NCBI GenBank assembly: GCA_947490035.1
Contig: CANLGS010000326.1
Location: 1-5,622, forward strand
Reading direction: 5' to 3'
Source: Gemmataceae bacterium
GTDB lineage: Bacteria; Planctomycetota; Planctomycetia; Gemmatales; Gemmataceae
Length of the DNA stretch: 5,622 bases
Shown here: one piece after another, positions 1 through 5,524 of the stretch
How the letters are laid out: every line of letters begins with the position of its first letter
How positions within the stretch are numbered: the first letter of the stretch is position 1
Program-made: the position numbers and the translations under genes
The notes under the pieces: model-generated
What the model saw: the letters and a program-made list of their open reading frames with translations, nothing else
What the model was told of the DNA's origin: nothing
The model's database searches: none

Positions 1-645
1 CAGATGCGTGCCGCGGTGCGGCGCACCATCCTGTGGGCGGAGCGCTGCAAGCGGCACCACACGCGACCCGATCAGGGGCAGTTCGCCATCGTGCAAGGCG
101 GGTTGAACCTCGAGTTGCGCGCCGAGTGCGCGAAGGAGTTGGTCGCGATGGACTTCCCCGGTTACGCGCTCGGCGGGTTCAGCGTCGGCGAAGCGCCGGA
201 AGCCATGCACGCGGCGCTCCCGCAGTGCGCGGCGTGCCTGCCGGAACACAAGCCGCGATACCTCATGGGCGTGGGGCGACCGCAGGACTTGCTCGCGGGA
301 GTCGCGGCCGGCATCGACATGTTCGACTGCGTGATGCCGACCCGCAACGGGCGGAACGCGCTGGCGTTCACCGCCGACGGCCCGATCAGGCTGCGAAACG
401 CGAAACACCGGCGAGACGCGGCGCCCGTCATGTCCGATTGCGGCTGTTACTGTTGTGCGAACTTCTCGCGCGGCTACCTGCACCACCTGTTCGCGGCCGA
501 CGAGATGCTGGGGCCGACCTTGTTGAGCCTGCACAACATCGCGTTCTACCTGCAACTGATGGCGGACGCGCGAAAAGCGATCACCGAAGGGCGGTTCGCG
601 ACCTTCCACGCCGGTTGCCTTGCCCGCTGGAACGCGGCTCCCTAG
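1..645 (+). CDS. tgt: Queuine/preQ1 tRNA-guanine transglycosylase, C-terminal part (5' truncated by window edge)
   Basis: Tgt exchanges guanine-34 for preQ1 in the wobble position of tRNA-Asp, -Asn, -His and -Tyr, a step of queuosine synthesis in the cytoplasm. The reading frame is open from base 1 and ends at TAG 643-645, giving about 214 residues. Counting the ATG at 4-6 as residue 1, I see the GGFSVGE substrate-pocket loop (57-63), the FDCVMPTRNGRN active-site stretch with the nucleophilic Asp at 108 (codon 325-327), and a zinc site of Cys146, Cys148, Cys151 (CxCxxC) and His177 (in SLHN). These keep a constant offset of 156 from the E. coli residues as I remember them (Asp264, Cys302/304/307, His333), so about 156 N-terminal residues lie outside the window and the rest is full length. 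The ATG at 4 is therefore internal, not the start. All catalytic residues in view are present, so the gene looks functional. tgt next to yajC and secD/secF is a widely conserved order. Confidence 0.96.
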   Translation, partial: QMRAAVRRTILWAERCKRHHTRPDQGQFAIVQGGLNLELRAECAKELVAMDFPGYALGGFSVGEAPEAMHAALPQCAACLPEHKPRYLMGVGRPQDLLAGVAAGIDMFDCVMPTRNGRNALAFTADGPIRLRNAKHRRDAAPVMSDCGCYCCANFSRGYLHHLFAADEMLGPTLLSLHNIAFYLQLMADARKAITEGRFATFHAGCLARWNAAP

Positions 646-681
646 ACTGGGAGTTCCGATTGTATGGCCTCGCTCTCGTAG

Positions 682-708
682 GGTGGGACAAGTCTTCGCA
701 GTCCCACC
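682..708. repeat. Short hairpin downstream of tgt, possible terminator
   Basis: GGTGGGAC (682-689) pairs perfectly with GTCCCACC (701-708) around an 11-base loop. It starts 37 bases after the tgt stop and is followed by the moderately T-rich CTGCCTTTGGTTTT (708-721) rather than a clean T run. It could act as a weak intrinsic terminator or attenuator for tgt. It may also be part of a dispersed repeat together with the larger palindrome that begins 14 bases further on. The structure is seen directly; the function is inferred. Confidence 0.55.
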
Positions 709-721
709 TGCCTTTGGTTTT

Positions 722-789
722 GTGGCACAGACATTCCTGTCTGTGTGCTTCGAGGCTTGTGGCCGCACAGACAGGAATGTCTGTGCCAC
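722..789. repeat. Perfect 24-bp inverted repeat with self-palindromic arms (REP/MITE-like element)
   Basis: Bases 722-745 are the exact reverse complement of 766-789, with a 20-base spacer. Each arm also contains its own hairpin: CACAGACA, a 4-base loop, then TGTCTGTG (726-745 with loop TTCC; 766-785 with loop GGAA). The element can thus be read as two direct copies of a 20-base palindrome with complementary loops, or as one long hairpin. Such architecture fits a REP-type or MITE-type dispersed element. I recall similar sequence in spurious ORFs of planctomycete genomes but cannot verify it here. No transposase is visible. It occupies the gap between tgt and yajC and could affect transcription between them. 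Confidence 0.8.
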
Positions 790-824
790 CAAGAGAAGAC
801 CGAAAGACCACGAAAGCACCGCCG

Positions 825-1169
825 ATGAGCCTTCTCCTCCTGTTCGCCGAAGACGCGCCGCCAGCCCCAGGCGGGATGCCCGGCGGCCCGATGATGCCGC
901 TGTTCATCATCGGGTTGGTCGTGCTGTTCCTCATGGTGGTGGTGTTCCCGGCCCAGCGGCGGCAGAAGAAGGACCAGGAGAAGGTGGTCGCGTCGCTCAA
1001 GCGCGGCACGAAGGTGCTGACCAACGCGGGCATCGTCGCCACGGTCGTGTCGGCGAAGGACGGCGAGGACGAGATCGTGATCCGCTCCGAAGACACGAAA
1101 CTGCGGATCAAGCGGAACGTGGTCGTCCAGATCCTCGGATCGGACGAAGCGGAAGCGGCCAAGCAGTAA
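825..1169 (+). CDS. yajC: YajC, accessory subunit of the Sec translocase
   Basis: A 114-residue inner-membrane protein with the YajC architecture. It has a short N-terminal stretch rich in Ala, Pro and Gly (8-22), one transmembrane helix at about 24-41, then the basic PAQRRQKK (42-49) that marks the cytoplasmic face, and a small beta-rich cytoplasmic domain containing SLKRGTKVLTNAGI (57-70). YajC associates with SecD and SecF and with SecYEG/YidC. The length is typical of the family (about 85-120). The ATG at 825 was chosen because it gives a normal YajC N-terminus; the frame stays open upstream into the palindromic repeat and tgt, but that part does not resemble YajC. No convincing Shine-Dalgarno precedes this ATG; the upstream bases are A/C-rich with GAAAG repeats. 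The gene lies 179 bases after tgt and 108 bases before secDF on the same strand, probably co-transcribed with secDF. Confidence 0.93.
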   Translation: MSLLLLFAEDAPPAPGGMPGGPMMPLFIIGLVVLFLMVVVFPAQRRQKKDQEKVVASLKRGTKVLTNAGIVATVVSAKDGEDEIVIRSEDTKLRIKRNVVVQILGSDEAEAAKQ

Positions 1170-1277
1170 TCGCAATCGCAGGCAACGCAACTCCAGGGAC
1201 ACGAGACGCCGACGTTTAGCGTCCGGACCCCAAGGGGCCGTTGCTGAACAGACCGCCTCAGGAATGGTTCACACGCC
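1170..1277 (+). other. yajC–secDF intergenic region with a small hairpin
   Basis: This 108-base spacer is long for a tightly coupled operon. It holds a 5-bp stem, GACGC (1205-1209) with GCGTC (1219-1223) and a 9-base loop, followed by the short palindrome CCCCAAGGGG (1228-1237). Neither has a T run, so an intrinsic terminator is unlikely. AGGAA at 1260-1264 is the only purine-rich ribosome-binding candidate for secDF and sits rather far (13 bases) from the ATG. I see no convincing promoter or small ORF that does not simply run into secDF in another frame. Confidence 0.3.
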
Positions 1278-4200
1278 ATGCAACGGAATTTCATCCGCGG
1301 GCTTCTGATCTGCCTGATCCCGTGCCTCGTGGCCGCGCTGTTCGCGGTGCGCCCCGAGAAGTACCGGCTCGGCATCGACCTCGCCGGCGGCACCATCCTG
1401 GTGTACGAGATCAACCTCGCGCGCACCAAGGCGCGAAAGGACGCGCTCGGCGGCGCCGACGGCAGCGCGCCGCGCCCCGCGGCGTCCACCGGGCGCGAGG
1501 AAGGGCTTTCGACCGAGGAGATGAACGACCTCGCCGCGCAGATCAAGCGCCGCATCGACCCGACGGACATCAAGAACGTCACCGTGCGCCCGCTCGGCGG
1601 CACCCGCGTCGAGATCATCCTGCCGACCGGCGGCGCCGCCGGCGGCCGGTCCAACCTGTCGGCCGAAGACATTGAAGAGGTGAAGCGGCTCATCTCCCAG
1701 ATGGGCGTGCTGGAGTTCCGCATCCTCGCCAACGGCACCGACGACCAGGCCGGGTTGCTGGCCGCGCGGCAACTGCTCGAAGGCAAGTCGCCCACCGATC
1801 ATGAAACCCGCGCCCGGTTGGGGCTGCCGCCCGAGGCGCCCGAGGGCGAGTACAACGTCGATATCGGCGACAGCAAGGCGAAGGTCCGCTACGTGTGGTC
1901 GGAACTGGGGGCCGAGCAGCGCGAGAGCCTGGGTCTGAGCAACGCCCAGGAGGGCGGCGGGCTGTGGGGCATCCTCAACGCCCAGCGCGACAAGGCGGTC
2001 GCCATCCGCGACGGTGCCCCCGTCGATTACGTCAACTGCAACATGATGCTGTTCAGCCGCAAGGCCGCCAGCAAGGAGCAGAAAGACAAGGAAGACGCGG
2101 ACCGGGTGCGGATCGCGGCCGAGAACAGGGACAAGAAGCCCGAAGAGATCGACGCGATGGTGAACCGGAAGAAGGTCGAGTACTTCGTCCTCACCCGCGT
2201 GTCGTCCGAAGATTCGCTCCGCGTCGGCGGCGACATCACCATCACCGCCAGCGCCGAGACCGACCAGAAGAACCTGACGCCGTCGGTCGGCTTCCGCTTC
2301 AACTCGGCCGGCGGCCAGCAGTTCGGCAAGATCACCCGCCGCAACAAGCCGACCGGCAGCACCCACCGCAACCTCGCCATCCTCCTCGACGACCGCGTCG
2401 TGTCGGCCCCCACGCTCCAGAGCGAAATCAACAACGTCGGCCAGATCACCGGCAAGTTCGACCGCAAGTCGGTGGACCGGCTCGTCCACATCCTCCGCAG
2501 CGGAGCGCTGTCGGCCGAGTTGCGCGAGAAGCCGGTCAGCGAGAACACCATCGGGCCGACGCTCGGCGCCGACACGATCAAGCGCGGGACGATGGCCGTC
2601 GGCCTGGCGTTCGTCGCGGTGCTGGTGTTCATGCTCGTGTACTACCGGTTCGCCGGCGTGGTCGCGTGCATCGCGCTGTTCGCCAACCTGTTGCTCACCG
2701 TCGGGTTCATGGTCGCGGTCAACTCCGCGTTCACGCTCCCCGGCCTCGCCGGGCTGGTGCTCACGCTCGGTATGGCGGTCGATGCCAACGTGCTGATCTA
2801 CGAGCGGCTGCGCGAAGAAAGAAACAAGGGCGCGAATATAGCCACGGCCATACGCAACGGCTACGAGCGCGCGTTCCCCACGATCATCGACACGCACTTG
2901 ACGAGTATCTTCACCGCCATCGTGCTGTACTCGGCGGGCAACGACCAGCTCAAGGGGTTCGCCATCAGCCTCACGGTCGGGCTGGTCATCAGCCTGTTCA
3001 CGTCGCTGTACATGACGCGCCTCATGTTCGACTTCTGGTTGCACAAGCGGTGGCTGTCCGAGCTGAAGATGATGAAGCTGTTCGACCGGACCAGCTTCCG
3101 CCCGATGAAGTACAAGAACGCGCTGTTCACGATCACCGCCGTCAGTTCGGTCCTCGGGCTCGCGCTGTTCCTGTGGCGCGGCGACAGCCTGCTGAACGTG
3201 GACTTCCGCGGCGGCACGGTGTTCTCCGCCAGCCTGCGCGACGGCGAGGAGCGCGGGCTGACTCGCACCGACGGCAAGGACGGGTTCCGCGAGCTGTTCG
3301 GCGAGGAGGCCCAGAAGGCCAAGCTCGAAGCGACCTCGGCGTTCTGGGAGAACAAGCCGAGCGGCAGCGGGTCGGTGAACGTGTGGGACTACACGATCAC
3401 CTACAAGGACGGCACGAAGGCCGTCGCCACGCTCACCGAGAAGCCGGCCGGCAAGGACGATGTGGAGATGGCCGAGGACGTGCGGCAGCGGGCCTCACGC
3501 CTGCCCGACGTGTCCGTCGAGCAGACGTTCCTTCAGACCGAAAGTTACCAGGTGGGCGCGAGCAAGAGCAAATTGTTCACCCTCCGCACCACGGAGAAGC
3601 AGCGCGGGCTGGTGCAGGTCGCCATCGACCGGCTGCTGACCGAGAACGGCAAGTCGCTGCTGCCCAGCGCCGTGATGACGCCCGGCCCCGTCGTCGTCAT
3701 CCCCCCGAAGACGCCGGGCCAGACGCCGGGCGTCGAGGTGGAACTGACGTTCGACAAGCCGACCTCGCGGAACTTCATGCAGGAGCTGTTCGAGCGCGAG
3801 TTCCGCAACCAGTTCGGCGTGGAGACCGCGGTCGGCATGTTCGAGCTGTCCGGCGACGAGACGACCGCGAAGGACGGCCGGTTCACGAAGATGAAACTGG
3901 ACGTGTCGCGCAACCCGACGCTCGACAAGATCGGCGCGCCGGCCGCGCCCGGCGACGACCCGAAGGTGCGCGAGGGCCAGCTCAAGGCGCTCGGGAACGT
4001 GGTAACCGGGACGAAGCGGGCGTTCGACAGCACGCCCGAACCGGAGCGGCTGGAGGTGTTCGACAGCACGCTCGCGGCCGAAACCCGCACGAAGGCGTTC
4101 ATCGCCATCATGCTCAGTTGGGCCGCGATCCTGCTGTACCTGTGGTTCCGGTTCGGCAACTGGACGTTCGGTGCCGCCGCCGTCATCTGCCTGATCCACG

Positions 4201-4688
4201 ACCTGTGCTTCACGCTCGGCGCGATCGCCTTGTGCCACTACCTGGCGCACATCCCGGGCTTCCACTACCTGGGCATTCAGGACTTCAAGATCGACCTCGC
4301 GGCGGTGGCGGCGCTGCTCACGCTCGTCGGCTACTCGGTGAGCGACACGATCGTGGTGTTCGACCGCATCCGCGAGGTGCGCGGTAAGAACCCGAAGCTG
4401 GTGCCGGACATGATCGACGCGAGCGTGAACCAGACCCTGAGCCGCACCATCCTGACGGCGGCCACGGTGTTCCTGGTGTCGTTCGTGCTCTACGTGTTCG
4501 GCGGCGAAGGCGTCCACCTGTTCGCGTTCGTGATGGTGATGGGCGTACTGGTCGGGACGTACAGTTCGGTGTTCGTCGCGGCCCCGCTGCTGCTGATCTT
4601 CGGCGAAGGTCACAACGAGCAGACCGCGGCGGAAGAGGCCGCGGAAAAGCGCGAAGAGGGCGCCGAGGAAGAGGTGGTCGAAGGGTAA
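1278..4688 (+). CDS. secDF: SecDF fusion protein, proton-driven protein-export subunit
   Basis: A single 1136-residue chain joins SecD and SecF, which in many bacteria are separate. The complex uses proton flow to pull secreted proteins across the membrane after SecA/SecYEG. SecD half: TM1 at about 7-24, the LGIDLAGG motif (31-38), a periplasmic P1 domain of roughly 410 residues, then five helices (about 437-456, 458-480, 488-506, 540-556, 560-583). The GMAVDANVLIYER motif (498-510) holds Asp502, the equivalent of the proton-relay Asp (E. coli SecD Asp519). SecF half: helix at about 613-633, VDFRGGT (641-647), a large periplasmic domain to about 936, then helices at about 937-957, 963-988, 1006-1026, 1058-1074 and 1078-1106. 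GYSVSDTIVVFDRIRE (1018-1033) carries Asp1023, and NQTLSRT holds Arg1056, likely matching the conserved SecF Asp/Arg pair. That makes twelve helices, as expected. The SecF periplasmic part is about 300 residues, far longer than in E. coli SecF (323 residues in all). The C-terminus (1112-1136) is an acidic tail. The start at 1278 places TM1 directly at the N-terminus. Confidence 0.97.
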   Translation: MQRNFIRGLLICLIPCLVAALFAVRPEKYRLGIDLAGGTILVYEINLARTKARKDALGGADGSAPRPAASTGREEGLSTEEMNDLAAQIKRRIDPTDIKNVTVRPLGGTRVEIILPTGGAAGGRSNLSAEDIEEVKRLISQMGVLEFRILANGTDDQAGLLAARQLLEGKSPTDHETRARLGLPPEAPEGEYNVDIGDSKAKVRYVWSELGAEQRESLGLSNAQEGGGLWGILNAQRDKAVAIRDGAPVDYVNCNMMLFSRKAASKEQKDKEDADRVRIAAENRDKKPEEIDAMVNRKKVEYFVLTRVSSEDSLRVGGDITITASAETDQKNLTPSVGFRFNSAGGQQFGKITRRNKPTGSTHRNLAILLDDRVVSAPTLQSEINNVGQITGKFDRKSVDRLVHILRSGALSAELREKPVSENTIGPTLGADTIKRGTMAVGLAFVAVLVFMLVYYRFAGVVACIALFANLLLTVGFMVAVNSAFTLPGLAGLVLTLGMAVDANVLIYERLREERNKGANIATAIRNGYERAFPTIIDTHLTSIFTAIVLYSAGNDQLKGFAISLTVGLVISLFTSLYMTRLMFDFWLHKRWLSELKMMKLFDRTSFRPMKYKNALFTITAVSSVLGLALFLWRGDSLLNVDFRGGTVFSASLRDGEERGLTRTDGKDGFRELFGEEAQKAKLEATSAFWENKPSGSGSVNVWDYTITYKDGTKAVATLTEKPAGKDDVEMAEDVRQRASRLPDVSVEQTFLQTESYQVGASKSKLFTLRTTEKQRGLVQVAIDRLLTENGKSLLPSAVMTPGPVVVIPPKTPGQTPGVEVELTFDKPTSRNFMQELFEREFRNQFGVETAVGMFELSGDETTAKDGRFTKMKLDVSRNPTLDKIGAPAAPGDDPKVREGQLKALGNVVTGTKRAFDSTPEPERLEVFDSTLAAETRTKAFIAIMLSWAAILLYLWFRFGNWTFGAAAVICLIHDLCFTLGAIALCHYLAHIPGFHYLGIQDFKIDLAAVAALLTLVGYSVSDTIVVFDRIREVRGKNPKLVPDMIDASVNQTLSRTILTAATVFLVSFVLYVFGGEGVHLFAFVMVMGVLVGTYSSVFVAAPLLLIFGEGHNEQTAAEEAAEKREEGAEEEVVEG

Positions 4689-4692
4689 TCGA

Positions 4693-4818
4693 AATGCGGA
4701 ACGCGGAGTTCGGAATGCGGAATTGAAGACAACAGAACCAGCCCGGCGCATGCCCGCGGCTGGTTCTGTTGTCTTTACTGGCTTTCAATTCCGCATTCCG
4801 AACTCCGCGTTCCGCATT
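4693..4818. repeat. Giant nested inverted repeat filling the convergent intergenic space
   Basis: Bases 4693-4727 are the perfect 35-bp reverse complement of 4784-4818. Inside lies a second perfect stem of 16 bp: 4728-4743 (starting GACAACAGAACC) with 4758-4773 (ending GGTTCTGTTGTC). On the left the two arms are contiguous; on the right a 10-base bulge (4774-4783) separates them. The apical loop is 4744-4757. The outer arm is built of degenerate GCGGAA-type units (ATGCGGAA, CGCGGAG, TTCGGA, ATGCGGAA), which resembles dispersed repeats I remember in planctomycete-like genomes; this is not verified. The right edge covers the last two bases of the protoglobin TAA stop, and the left edge starts five bases after the secDF stop, so almost the entire gap is this structure. 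Confidence 0.93.
4728..4776. terminator. Bidirectional terminator candidate between secDF and the protoglobin gene
   Basis: The inner 16-bp stem (4728-4743 with 4758-4773, 14-base loop) has a G/C-rich upper part (CCAGCC with GGCTGG) and is followed on the + strand by TTT (4774-4776), a short T run. Read on the minus strand the stem is followed by TTCAATTCC, also moderately T-rich. It sits between two convergent stop codons, exactly where transcription from both sides must end. The T tracts are short, so the stability of the very long surrounding stem may contribute. The structure is seen; the termination activity is inferred. Confidence 0.6.
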
Positions 4819-5389
4819 ACCGCTGATAGTGCCTCGTAATCAGGTCGTTCTCAACCCACAGCAGTTTGCCGAACGCGCGGAGCGTCTTCACCTCGGTTTC
4901 GCGCGGTAGCCCCAACCCCAGAATCGTGGCGGTCAGCGCGTCGGCCACGAACCCGAGCAGCGCGTTCATCTGCACGAGCGGCACGTCCAACTCCTTGCTC
5001 CCGGCCTTCGGGGTGTGCATCTTCCCGACCATGTCCAGGTATTCGACCATCTTGCCGTCGTAGGGCTTGGTCACCAGCGCCGCGAGGTAGCGCCCCAGGT
5101 GCTGCTTGCGGAACGCGATCTGCGGGTGGTCCATCGTCAGTTGGTCGAGCGCGAGCGGCACGTCGCCCGCGTAGCCGCTCTGACGCGGGAGGAAGTGCCG
5201 CCACGTCGCGTCCTGCTGGAACAACTTGTCGTACACCGCGTCCACCAGCGCGGGCACGACCGGGGCGAGCAGCGGCGCGGTGCCGTGAATGGCGGCGATG
5301 TCGTCGGGGCCGAACCCGATAAAGTTCGCCACGTACTCGAAGCGGTAGTATGTGTCCGACTCCAACCGCACTTCATCGACATGTGTCAT
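4817..5389 (-). CDS. Stand-alone protoglobin (single-domain haem globin)
   Basis: Encodes a 190-residue soluble protein of the protoglobin family, related to the sensor domain of globin-coupled sensors. Protoglobins bind O2, CO and NO in a haem pocket; their physiological role is unsettled, with NO or reactive-nitrogen handling and gas sensing proposed. Visible features: an N-terminal extension with SDTYYRFEY (11-19), the PDDIAAIHG segment (28-36) leading into the globin core, VDAVYDKLF (49-57), AFRKQHLGRYL (92-102), and VGKMHTPKAG (121-130) in which His125 is the expected proximal haem ligand. The Methanosarcina protoglobin has about 195 residues with its ligand near 120. There is no C-terminal signalling domain (no methyl-accepting, GGDEF or kinase part), so it is a free globin. 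The start is ATG 5387-5389, preceded by GGAGAAGG; a TTG at 5447-5449 would add 20 residues but has no good ribosome site and overlaps the putative operator. The stop touches the inverted repeat. The neighbour upstream is a divergent Rrf2-type regulator. Confidence 0.9.
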   Translation of the reverse strand: MTHVDEVRLESDTYYRFEYVANFIGFGPDDIAAIHGTAPLLAPVVPALVDAVYDKLFQQDATWRHFLPRQSGYAGDVPLALDQLTMDHPQIAFRKQHLGRYLAALVTKPYDGKMVEYLDMVGKMHTPKAGSKELDVPLVQMNALLGFVADALTATILGLGLPRETEVKTLRAFGKLLWVENDLITRHYQR

Positions 5390-5391
5390 GG

Positions 5392-5399
5392 CCTTCTCC
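5392..5399 (-). promoter_or_regulatory. Ribosome binding site that fixes the protoglobin start
   Basis: Read on the minus strand, GGAGAAGG lies just before the ATG at 5389, with the GGAG core six bases upstream. This is a near-ideal Shine-Dalgarno arrangement and favours the 190-residue protein over the longer TTG-initiated reading. Confidence 0.75.
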
Positions 5400-5441
5400 G
5401 AGAGAGGTTCCGCGCGCAACCGGCGCGCGACTCGCTTAAAC

Positions 5442-5457
5442 AAGATCAACTTATCCT
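5442..5457. promoter_or_regulatory. A/T-rich imperfect dyad, candidate operator in the divergent gap
   Basis: AAGATCAACTTATCCT stands out as A/T-rich in a GC-rich surrounding. It contains GAT (5444-5446) mirrored by ATC (5453-5455) with further A/T pairing inside, an imperfect dyad of the size bound by small dimeric regulators. It lies between the two divergent starts and directly upstream of the candidate promoter of the Rrf2-family gene. It does not clearly match the E. coli NsrR or IscR consensus sequences as I remember them, so assignment to the neighbouring regulator is inferred from position only. Confidence 0.35.
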
Positions 5458-5458
5458 A

Positions 5459-5487
5459 TTTCGAGAAGCGCGTCCACCGGCTACAAT
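5459..5487 (+). promoter_or_regulatory. Candidate sigma-70-like promoter for the Rrf2-family gene
   Basis: TACAAT at 5482-5487 matches five of six bases of the -10 consensus. Seventeen bases upstream, TTTCGA (5459-5464) is only a weak -35. A start of transcription near 5494 would leave a leader of about 30 bases carrying the GGAGG ribosome site at 5514-5518. The -35 abuts the A/T-rich dyad, a layout suited to repression. Promoter rules in this organism are unknown to me, so this is tentative. Confidence 0.4.
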
Positions 5488-5524
5488 GGAAGTTCCCGGG
5501 CCGGGCGTATTTCGGAGGCGGCGG

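Noticed and set aside
682..789. CRISPR-like array in the tgt–yajC gap
   Set aside because: The repeated blocks form only two palindromic units with a 20-base spacer in inverted symmetry; there is no regular array and no cas gene.
33..824. In-frame upstream extension of yajC through the repeat and tgt
   Set aside because: The extension is the off-frame reading of tgt plus the repeat; YajC proteins are short and begin just before their single helix, matching ATG 825.
1241..1675. Possible small leader ORF before secDF (as in arrest-peptide control of secDF genes)
   Set aside because: It starts at a TTG without a ribosome site and simply runs about 400 bases into secDF in another frame with Arg/His-rich translation; no arrest-peptide-like design.
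581..1795. Minus-strand open frame of 404 codons across the tgt–yajC gap
   Set aside because: It crosses the palindromic repeats, yajC and the start of secDF; the translation is a Ser/Arg-rich shadow with repeat-derived segments.
1269..3044. Long open frame on the minus strand opposite secDF (591 codons)
   Set aside because: Its translation is rich in Arg, His, Asp, Glu and Val with no recognisable domain, as expected for the complement of a GC-rich gene; the + strand has unmistakable SecD motifs.
1895..4387. Long open frame on the + strand in another frame within secDF (830 codons)
   Set aside because: The product is almost wholly Arg/Pro/Gly/His, the usual off-frame reading of GC-rich DNA, and lies fully inside secDF.
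3495..4751. Minus-strand open frame of 418 codons running from the inverted repeat into secDF
   Set aside because: Low-complexity Arg/Glu/His-rich translation, starting within the repeat; no domain features and no ribosome site evident.
5390..5449. 20-residue N-terminal extension of the protoglobin from TTG 5447-5449
   Set aside because: No Shine-Dalgarno before the TTG, it overlaps the A/T-rich dyad, and the internal ATG has a near-ideal GGAGAAGG; 190 residues fits the family length.
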